A DNA stretch of 32,886 bases from a virus, in IMG/VR virus record IMGVR_UViG_3300031524_000048, positions 1 through 32,886 of that record; one strand, 5' to 3'. Shown here piece after piece: positions 20,161 to 26,057 of this stretch. Numbering within the stretch: position 1 is the stretch's first letter; every line of letters starts with the position of its first letter. The notes under the pieces are model-generated. The model was not told where the DNA came from. It searched no databases and saw nothing but the letters and a program-made list of their open reading frames with translations. The translations under genes were made by a program, and so were the position numbers.

Positions 20161-22323
20161 ATGTCCAAGCAGCAGCCCCTGACAAACCGGTACTCCGGCG
20201 TCTTGAAGACGCTCTCCGCCGCCGAGGCCAAGAACCTCGACGAGCGCGGCATCCCGAAGAAGCTTGGGCGCCAGGCGCGCAAGGCCACCATCTCCGGCTA
20301 CGACAAGGACACCCACACCGTCACCATGGCGGTGAGCTCGTCGACGCCGGTCGAGCGCTTCTACGGCATCGAGACCCTCTCGCACGAGAAGGGCGCGATC
20401 CGCACCGGCCGGTTGAAGAACGGCATAGCTCTGCTCTTCAACCACGACATGGACCAGCACCTCGGCCGGTCACAGAGCTTCGAGCTTGGCGATCCGCTGC
20501 ACGTCACATCGCGCTTCGGCCCCAGCCCTCTGGCAGTCGAAAAGGAAGCCGACGTCGCCAGCGGCATCCTCGTCGATGTCTCGATCGGCTACCTGGTACA
20601 CGAGTGGGCGATCACGGAGAACAAGGACGGCAGCCGCGACTATCTGGCCGTCGACTGGGAGCTGCTCGAAGTTTCACTGGTCACCGTGCCGGCAGATCCC
20701 ACCGTCGGCGTCGGCCGCTCCTCCGAGGAGGTCGCCGTCAAGGTGCGCAGCTTTACCAAGGCTGATGACGCGGAACGCGCGGCCGAGACCGATGACGACG
20801 GCGGCGAAGGCGACGACGACGAAGACGATGCCGCCACCGGCAGCGACGCCGAGCGCGCCGCAACCCCCACGACTTTAGAAACACCCGCACCACCCACCCC
20901 AGCAACACCACAAAGGACCCACACCATGGCAGAAGCGACCGTTGACCTCGCAGCACAGAATGAGGCGCGCACCGCGCGGCTCCGCACGCTGCACACTACG
21001 TACCCCAAGCTCTTCTCGGAGCGCCAGCTCAACGACGCGATTGCGCTCGACATCCCTGCGCAGCGCGTGCAGGAGTCGATCTTCGATGGCATCGTCCGCG
21101 CCGCCGAAGCCACCGACGTCCCGACCATTGGCGACGACACCTTTGGCCGCATGAGCACGAAGGAGATCCGGAACTACTCCATCGCAGCGGCGTATCGCGC
21201 GGCCGTCAACCTTACCAACCCCGGCACGTTCCGCGGCAAGGAAGAGGGCGGCTTCGAGCGCGAGGTGTCCGAGTCTCTCCTCAAGGAAGCCGAGGCCAAC
21301 GGTGTACGCACCCTGGGCGCGGGCGTTGTCATCCCCAGCGTATCGAACAAGCGTCTGTGGCAGGCACAGCTTGAGCGCGCCGTCACCTCCGGCGGTAACG
21401 CTGGAACGGCGTCGAACTTCACCGTCGTCAACCCCGATCCGATCGAGCTGCTCCGCACGCAGACCGGGTGCCTTGCACTCGGCGCACGTATGCTCAGCGG
21501 CCTCCATGGAGCGATGCAGATGACGCGCCAGAACGCGGCAGCCAGCAGCTCATGGCTCGCTGAAAGCGGGTCGGTGAGCGAGTCGGATCCTGGCTTCGAT
21601 TTCTTTGTGATGAAGCCGAACCGTCTCAGCATCGCCAACGCCTACACCCGCGACTTCCTCGCGCAGTCGGACTTTGCGATCGAAGCGCTCCTCGCCGATG
21701 ACCGCCGCGAGGTCCTCGGCATCTCACTCGACACCGCAGGCATCGCTGGCTCCGGCACCGCGCCGGTTCCCAAAGGCCTGTTCAACTACACCGGCCTCGG
21801 TGCCGTGCTGGCGGGCTCCACGCGCAGCGCGACGACCGGCGCAGTCACCGCAGGCCTGGGCGGCGTACCGCTCAGCTTCGTGGACATCGCTCACATGGAA
21901 TCCGCGCTCGGCACCGGAAACGCTGGCCAGCTCGGTACCCCCGCATGGCTGACCACCTTCGGCATCCGTGGCGCTCTGCTCAGCACCCCGAAGATCCCCG
22001 GCACCGCGACCGACTTCATCTGGCCTGACTCCCCGCTCAACTCCCTCGGGCTACAGGCTGGTCCGCGCGGCTACCAGGCCAAGTGCATCACCAACTCGGC
22101 GCTGACTGGCTTCACTGCCAACAGCGTCGCCGGTTGCCATGCTGCGATTCTCGGGATCTGGAACCAGATGCTCATCGGCGACTGGGGACTCTCCGAGGTG
22201 ATTGTCGATCCGTACACCGGCGCAGCGAACGCCACGATCAACATCACCGAGCATGCCTTCTACGACATCAACTTCCGCCACATCGCTGCCTTCATCGCCT
22301 GCACCTCGGCGGTCCCCAGCTAG
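20161..22323 (+). CDS. Fused prohead protease and HK97-type major capsid protein
   Basis: A 720-residue polyprotein. Residues 1-190 are the maturation protease: His95 in LLFNHDMDQHLGRS, Ser141 in GILVDVSIGYLV and a Glu in ELLEVSLVTVPADP, the HK97 (U35) catalytic arrangement. Residues 190-255 are an Asp/Glu and then Thr/Pro-rich linker. From Met256 (MAEATVDLAAQNEARTARLR) follows a delta/scaffold-like helix region, then the HK97 fold (TGCLALGARMLSGLHGAMQM, AESGSVSESDPGFDFFVMKP, and the P-domain). A ribosome site AAAGGA lies 8 bases before Met256, so a separate capsid chain may be made. The protein cleaves itself and forms the shell. Confidence 0.9.
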   Translation: MSKQQPLTNRYSGVLKTLSAAEAKNLDERGIPKKLGRQARKATISGYDKDTHTVTMAVSSSTPVERFYGIETLSHEKGAIRTGRLKNGIALLFNHDMDQHLGRSQSFELGDPLHVTSRFGPSPLAVEKEADVASGILVDVSIGYLVHEWAITENKDGSRDYLAVDWELLEVSLVTVPADPTVGVGRSSEEVAVKVRSFTKADDAERAAETDDDGGEGDDDEDDAATGSDAERAATPTTLETPAPPTPATPQRTHTMAEATVDLAAQNEARTARLRTLHTTYPKLFSERQLNDAIALDIPAQRVQESIFDGIVRAAEATDVPTIGDDTFGRMSTKEIRNYSIAAAYRAAVNLTNPGTFRGKEEGGFEREVSESLLKEAEANGVRTLGAGVVIPSVSNKRLWQAQLERAVTSGGNAGTASNFTVVNPDPIELLRTQTGCLALGARMLSGLHGAMQMTRQNAAASSSWLAESGSVSESDPGFDFFVMKPNRLSIANAYTRDFLAQSDFAIEALLADDRREVLGISLDTAGIAGSGTAPVPKGLFNYTGLGAVLAGSTRSATTGAVTAGLGGVPLSFVDIAHMESALGTGNAGQLGTPAWLTTFGIRGALLSTPKIPGTATDFIWPDSPLNSLGLQAGPRGYQAKCITNSALTGFTANSVAGCHAAILGIWNQMLIGDWGLSEVIVDPYTGAANATINITEHAFYDINFRHIAAFIACTSAVPS
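20912..20928 (+). promoter_or_regulatory. Internal ribosome site and start in the capsid gene
   Basis: AAAGGA at 20912-20917 and ATG at 20926, spaced 8 bases, in frame with the long gene. Initiation here would give a 465-residue capsid precursor without the protease. Confidence 0.55.
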
Positions 22324-22341
22324 ACCGACACACCCCTGAGA

Positions 22342-22368
22342 GGGGACGGCGCCAACCAGCCCGTCCCC
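22342..22368. other. GC-rich hairpin between capsid and decoration-like genes
   Basis: GGGGACGG and CCGTCCCC, perfect 8-bp arms with an 11-base loop, stand in the 86-bp gap after the capsid stop. There is no T-run, so it may stabilise the capsid mRNA end or reduce read-through. Confidence 0.5.
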
Positions 22369-22409
22369 GCAGACTTTCGCAACACCCCAATTCAGACAGG
22401 AGTTCCACC

Positions 22410-22730
22410 ATGTCCAAGCTCATCACCCTCGCAGCGACGGCCTCTGCCTTCGCCACGCGCTACCCGCACCCCGGCATGGCCGACCTGCAGGCCGCAGCCG
22501 GCAAAGACACCGTCGACGTCCAGGCATCCGCCTTCCGTGGCTTCACCACCGGCGACAAGCTGGTGTGCGTCAAGGCCGAGACGCTCTTCTACGTTTCGGG
22601 ACAGGAGCAGCCCGTATCCATCGGCGACGTTGTCGAGGTCACCGAGGCCGAGTCGCGCTACCTCAAGATGACGAACAAAGCCTTGCTGGCCACACCCGCA
22701 GAGATCGCGGCCGCGCAGAAGGCCGCCTAG
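22410..22730 (+). CDS. Small protein after the capsid gene, possibly decoration or stabilisation
   Basis: A 106-residue protein with a good ribosome site (ACAGGAG, 8 bases before ATG). It reads MSKLITLAATASAFATRYPH, then a beta-rich middle (FRGFTTGDKLVCVKAETLFY, VSIGDVVEVTEAESRYLKMT). Lambda has the shell-stabilising gpD just before the capsid gene; a small beta protein right after it here could serve the same end. That is inference from place and size. Confidence 0.6.
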   Translation: MSKLITLAATASAFATRYPHPGMADLQAAAGKDTVDVQASAFRGFTTGDKLVCVKAETLFYVSGQEQPVSIGDVVEVTEAESRYLKMTNKALLATPAEIAAAQKAA

Positions 22731-22733
22731 CCG

Positions 22734-23060
22734 ATGGCCTTCGGCGACCGCGATCTGCGCGCCTTTTGCAGGACGGTTGGCAGCGTGGCCGTGGCGTTCA
22801 ACAGCGTCTCGACCTACTCCGACGACGGAACGCCCGTCATGGGGTTGCTCGACCAGCCGATGCAGATCAAGCTCGCCGGCGAAGGCGGTGCAGGAGTCGC
22901 CGCTGAGCTGCCCGAGTTGCGGTTGCCGTACAACGCTTTTTCGCCCATGCCGACTGCCGGTGCAGCCATCACCGTCGGCGGCGTGGGTTACACCGTCACC
23001 GCACCCACAGCCGAGGACGATGGCGCGTTCCTCTGTTATTGCCTGAAGGCCACGTCATGA
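22734..23060 (+). CDS. Head-tail joining protein, FII-like
   Basis: A 108-residue beta-rich protein in the position of lambda gpFII. The C-terminal pattern VGGVGYTVTAPTAEDDGAFL followed by a short strand is common in head-tail attachment proteins. It would seal the filled head and provide the tail docking site. It begins 3 bases after the previous stop and overlaps the next gene by ATGA. Confidence 0.65.
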   Translation: MAFGDRDLRAFCRTVGSVAVAFNSVSTYSDDGTPVMGLLDQPMQIKLAGEGGAGVAAELPELRLPYNAFSPMPTAGAAITVGGVGYTVTAPTAEDDGAFLCYCLKATS

Positions 23061-23488
23061 GCGTCTCGATCCAGTCGCAGGTCATCGCCGCCATCGTCGC
23101 GCTGCTCAACGCGGTGGGCGGACCCCGGGCCTACCGCACGCGCATCACGACCTTCGGCACCAACGAGCTGCCGGCGTACAACGTGCTCCCGGCCGAGGAC
23201 GATACCGAGTATGAGACCACCGACGGCACAGAGCATCGCTTCCGCTTCACGGTGCGCAACACCGCGCAGGCCGTCGATGAGGTGGATGTCGCAGTGGACG
23301 CGCTGTACGTCGCGGGGCACAAGGCGATTCTTGCCGACCCCACGCTCGGCGGCCTGGTCCACATCTGCCGCGAGCGCGGATCGAAGTGGGAGTTTGAAGA
23401 CGCCGAGCACGACATGTGCGCGCTCGCCGTCACCTACGAGGTTGAGTTCAGCACGTCGCGGAGTGATCCGAGCGTGAAGTTGTTCTAG
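23057..23488 (+). CDS. Tail terminator/completion protein
   Basis: A 143-residue protein starting at the ATG that overlaps the previous stop. Features: a leading helix (SIQSQVIAAIVALLNAVGGP), beta strands with NELPAYNVLPAEDDTEYETT, a helix with VDEVDVAVDALYVAGHKAIL and the final strand CALAVTYEVEFSTSRSDPS. Order, size and alpha/beta pattern fit the lambda gpU/gpZ class that caps the tail tube and sets its end. The longer upstream frame adds no conserved residues and is rejected. Confidence 0.65.
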   Translation: MSVSIQSQVIAAIVALLNAVGGPRAYRTRITTFGTNELPAYNVLPAEDDTEYETTDGTEHRFRFTVRNTAQAVDEVDVAVDALYVAGHKAILADPTLGGLVHICRERGSKWEFEDAEHDMCALAVTYEVEFSTSRSDPSVKLF

Positions 23489-23508
23489 TTCGAAAAGGAG
23501 ATCCACCG

Positions 23509-24453
23509 ATGAAGACTCTCGACTTCAACCTGGCCGCCGCGATCGCGCGGCGCAACGCGTCCACCATTCACCTCGCAGCCAGCGCCGCGACAGAGGACAA
23601 CGAGCCCCTGCGCGAGGTCACCGGCGAAGAGATCGTCGCGGCGATTCAAGCAGCCGGCGGCCATATCGAGCGCATCGTGCGCGACGACGACGGCCTGATC
23701 TCCGAGCTGATTGGCCACGTTCCGCCCATCGAGCTCGCCGACTATGACCCCGCCGAGATGTCTGAGGTGCTGGAGTCGCTGCATGCCACCGGCGTCACGC
23801 CGACGAAGCTCACCGGCGACCTGGCGCAGGCCAGCGTCGGCAGCTCGATCGCGTTCACCGGCAGCACCACCACCGGCTCAGCGGTGATCACCAGCCCCAG
23901 TTCGATGACAGGCCTCGCGGTCGGCCAGCCGGTCTCCGGCACCGGCATCCCGGCGAACGCGACCCTCTCGCTGCTCAGCCCGCTCACCATCAGCGCCAAC
24001 GCCACAGCCACCGGCTCCGGCGTCGCGCTCATCGCCGACGCCGAGGTGCAGGTCCTCGGCCTGAGCGAGTGGACCATCGACTGGAAGCGCAAGACCGTGG
24101 ACACCACCACCACCGACAGCGCGACCTACGAGTCCGCGCTCCCCTCGACGGCGAGCTGGACCGTCAAGTCGAAGCACATGTTCATCGACGGCGACAGCTC
24201 GCAGGCGACGAACATCCTGGCCGCGTTGCAGACGCCCACCGGCGCGCTGATGTGGAACTTCTTCCCCACCATCGCCACCGGCCGCGCCGGCTTCCAGGGT
24301 CAGGCCTTCATCGACGGCATCACGCTCGCCGCCGGCGTGGGCAAGGTCGTTGGTCTGGATGTCTCGCTCAAGGGCACCGGGCCGCTCACGCAGCTCGCGC
24401 AGACCGCACCGGTGATTTCCACAACCACCACTGGACTCCAGGCAGAGGAGTAG
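23509..24453 (+). CDS. Major tail tube protein with an inserted module
   Basis: A 314-residue protein with a strong ribosome site (AAAAGGAG). The C-terminal half (VQVLGLSEWTIDWKRKTVDT, then SWTVKSKHMFIDGDSSQATN and GRAGFQGQAFIDGITLAAGV) is typical of gpV-like tube proteins that stack as hexamers. Residues about 117-172 hold a separate module, SSMTGLAVGQPVSGTGIPAN and LTISANATATGSG, that is also found inside the gpL-like protein at 30481. The first 105 residues are helical and not usual for tube proteins. Followed by a strong terminator hairpin. Confidence 0.8.
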   Translation: MKTLDFNLAAAIARRNASTIHLAASAATEDNEPLREVTGEEIVAAIQAAGGHIERIVRDDDGLISELIGHVPPIELADYDPAEMSEVLESLHATGVTPTKLTGDLAQASVGSSIAFTGSTTTGSAVITSPSSMTGLAVGQPVSGTGIPANATLSLLSPLTISANATATGSGVALIADAEVQVLGLSEWTIDWKRKTVDTTTTDSATYESALPSTASWTVKSKHMFIDGDSSQATNILAALQTPTGALMWNFFPTIATGRAGFQGQAFIDGITLAAGVGKVVGLDVSLKGTGPLTQLAQTAPVISTTTTGLQAEE

Positions 24454-24486
24454 GTACTGTAACTCCATCGAGGCGCGAGCCTCTCA

Positions 24487-24518
24487 GCACAGCGGCCTCC
24501 TTCGGGAGGCCGTTGTGC
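24487..24518. terminator. Strong bidirectional terminator hairpin
   Basis: A 14-bp stem with one G-U pair and a TTCG tetraloop: arms 24487-24500 and 24505-24518, core CGGCCTCC and GGAGGCCG. It stands between the plus-strand tube gene and the minus-strand HicB gene. No T-run follows, but position and stability fit a bidirectional terminator. Confidence 0.7.
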
Positions 24519-24534
24519 GTCCATGGCCGCGGTG

Positions 24535-24948
24535 CTAGGCGACCTGCAACTCGATGTTCTTGCCCAGCGCCTTCATCGCTTCGTCGATCGAATCGATCTT
24601 GGTCACGATATGCGGGTCCAGCAGGCGCGTCATCTCCTGGCGGGGCAGGTTCAATCGCCTCGCCAGCTCGGACGGACGCACCTGCTGGGTCAGCAGTTCG
24701 TTGTGCAGCAGGACCTTCGCCGCCAGGCTTACCGGGATATTGATCGAAGGCCTGCCCCGGCGAACCTTCGACGGCAGAGGCACGGGCAGCTTGTTCTCAA
24801 AGTAGTGATCCAGCATCGTCTCCAGCGCATCGGCGGCTTGAAGCAGAGCGTCTTCCTCGTCGTCGCCAAAGGTGTTCACGCCGGGGACATCGTCGACGGC
24901 AACGACCAGCTTTCCGTCGCTGGGCGTCAGGGTGATGGGGTAGCGCAT
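24535..24948 (-). CDS. hicB: HicB-type antitoxin
   Basis: A 137-residue antitoxin. The N-terminal RNase-H-like HicB domain shows VAVDDVPGVNTFGDDEEDAL and ADALETMLDHYFENKLPVPL. The C-terminal half has a DNA-binding helix-turn-helix (VRPSELARRLNLPRQEMTRL). TAGGAGC, sharing the hicA stop, lies 7 bases before the ATG at 24948. It blocks HicA and, through its HTH, represses the operon. The pair lies antisense between tail genes, an arrangement of a moron. Confidence 0.9.
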   Translation of the reverse strand: MRYPITLTPSDGKLVVAVDDVPGVNTFGDDEEDALLQAADALETMLDHYFENKLPVPLPSKVRRGRPSINIPVSLAAKVLLHNELLTQQVRPSELARRLNLPRQEMTRLLDPHIVTKIDSIDEAMKALGKNIELQVA

Positions 24949-24957
24949 AGTTAGCTC

Positions 24958-25140
24958 CTATTTGAGACCGAGGTCTCTCTTGATGGCGTTTACGGTGCCC
25001 GTGGGGATTTCCTTGCTCGGGTGGTTGGGGAACGTGGTCACTTTGCCGTTCAGGTAAGCCCGCTGGTGGGAGCCCTTTCCTTGTGTGCTGAAGGTGACTC
25101 CCTGTTTCTTTAGCCAGCGCTTCAGCTCTGAACTCGTCAT
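24958..25140 (-). CDS. hicA: HicA-type mRNA interferase toxin
   Basis: A 60-residue toxin of usual HicA length. It has the dsRNA-binding-like fold with the conserved sequence SELKRWLKKQGVTFSTQGKG followed by the catalytic His24 (GSHQRAY), then the NHPSKEIPTGTVNAIKRDLG end. HicA cleaves mRNA without ribosome help. The ATG at 25140 is the predicted transcript start, and no ribosome site precedes it. HicB follows after 9 bases. Confidence 0.9.
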   Translation of the reverse strand: MTSSELKRWLKKQGVTFSTQGKGSHQRAYLNGKVTTFPNHPSKEIPTGTVNAIKRDLGLK

Positions 25141-25146
25141 AAAGAT

Positions 25147-25175
25147 AATGTAATAGATTTCTATTACAATGTCAA
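25147..25175 (-). promoter_or_regulatory. hicAB promoter and operator
   Basis: On the minus strand TTGACA (25175-25170), 17 bases, TACATT (25152-25147). The perfect inverted repeat GTAATAG-N4-CTATTAC (25150-25167) lies in the spacer and touches the -10, fitting HicB repression. The predicted start is the A of the hicA ATG, so the transcript is leaderless. The stretch is AT-rich compared with its surroundings. Confidence 0.75.
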
Positions 25176-25238
25176 GTAGTTTGTAAAAGATTTCTCTAAC
25201 ATTTCTGAGGCTCCATCGCGCTCGCTGAGCGGGCGTCT

Positions 25239-25268
25239 TTGACATGAATCGCCGTCCTGCCGCAGATT
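25239..25268 (+). promoter_or_regulatory. Candidate leaderless promoter before the G-like gene
   Basis: TTGACA (25239-25244), 18 bases, CAGATT (25263-25268), ATG 8 bases after the -10. The ATG at 25276 has no ribosome site. The promoter would restart tail transcription after the inverted HicAB module. Confidence 0.45.
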
Positions 25269-25275
25269 CGGCTGC

Positions 25276-25788
25276 ATGACGGACCTCCTTTTGCAGCGCG
25301 GCGCCCAGCCCATCGACCTCGATAAACCGCGAGTTCTTTTCTTCGACCTCGCCGCCACTTTCACCCTGGTGCAGAAGTACGGGCTCAACTACCTGCGCGC
25401 GATCTACCGGCTGGAGGGCACAGCCCTGGTGCTCGCCGATCCTGACGCGCTGGTCGACGTGATCCACATCGGCGTGCAGGCGGAGTGCCGTCAGCGCGGC
25501 GAGGAGATGACCCTGGACGAGGTCCGCGCCGCGATCGGGCCGTGGAACATCCGCGAGATCGCCGGCGCGCTGGTCAAGTCGCTGATGGGGGCGGCTGCGA
25601 TGCCGCAGCGGCCGGGAAAATCCGCCGCGCTCCCGCTGTCGGCGAGCGCGAGCGCAGCCGAAGAGACAGCCGAGGCCGATTCTGCCGCGCCGGCGAAGAG
25701 GAAGACACCGCCGGAGCCCGGAGCTACGCGGGCTTCGACTTCGATGAAGCGCTCCGCTTCGCCCTCGCGACGCTCCACTGGTCGGTAG
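25276..25788 (+). CDS. Tail assembly chaperone, G-like
   Basis: A 170-residue protein preceding the tape measure, where lambda has gene G. The N-terminal part is compact (DKPRVLFFDLAATFTLVQKY, YLRAIYRLEGTALVLADPDA, MTLDEVRAAIGPWNIREIAG), and the tail is Ala/Ser-rich and disordered. A GGGAAAA slippery heptamer at 25614-25620 permits a shift into the overlapping T frame. Both products would coat the tape measure and attract tube subunits during assembly. Confidence 0.8.
   Translation: MTDLLLQRGAQPIDLDKPRVLFFDLAATFTLVQKYGLNYLRAIYRLEGTALVLADPDALVDVIHIGVQAECRQRGEEMTLDEVRAAIGPWNIREIAGALVKSLMGAAAMPQRPGKSAALPLSASASAAEETAEADSAAPAKRKTPPEPGATRASTSMKRSASPSRRSTGR
25614..25650 (+). promoter_or_regulatory. 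Programmed -1 frameshift site with downstream hairpin
   Basis: GGGAAAA is read as G-GGA-AAA in the G frame, the X-XXY-YYZ form. After a 5-base spacer comes a stem CGCGCTC (25626-25632) and GAGCGCG (25644-25650) with an inner CCG-CGG pairing, a likely stimulator. The shift joins codon AAA of G to the frame that ends at 26057. Confidence 0.78.
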
Positions 25789-26057
25789 AACAGTTCTGGA
25801 CCAGCACCCCGCGCGAGTTCAACCTGGCTCGCCAGGGGCACTTTGACGCGCAGGAATCCCACAGCCGCGAGACCGCCGGCTGGATGGCGCTGCTGCTCTC
25901 CGCGCAGACCGGCCAGCCTGTCACCGCAGCCATGCTGCTGGGCGAAGAAGCCGAAGAGCTCGCCGACCGCACTGCCGAGGCGGAGGCCTCGGTGGAGAAG
26001 CTCTTGAAAAAGATGGACGAGGCGGGGCTCAGGAAGCCCTCGAAGGAGCGTCCCTAA
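25620..26057 (+). CDS. T part of the GT frameshift fusion
   Basis: After the -1 shift the frame continues 145 residues, giving a fusion of about 260 residues with the first 115 of G. The conserved T-like domain is YAGFDFDEALRFALATLHWS, then VEQFWTSTPREFNLARQGHF, followed by an acidic helix. The W-S-V-E-Q-F-W-T-S-T-P-R-E-F pattern is seen in other second tail-chaperone domains. No good start codon exists for separate expression. It ends immediately before the tape measure ATG. Confidence 0.78.
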   Translation: MRRAPAVGERERSRRDSRGRFCRAGEEEDTAGARSYAGFDFDEALRFALATLHWSVEQFWTSTPREFNLARQGHFDAQESHSRETAGWMALLLSAQTGQPVTAAMLLGEEAEELADRTAEAEASVEKLLKKMDEAGLRKPSKERP

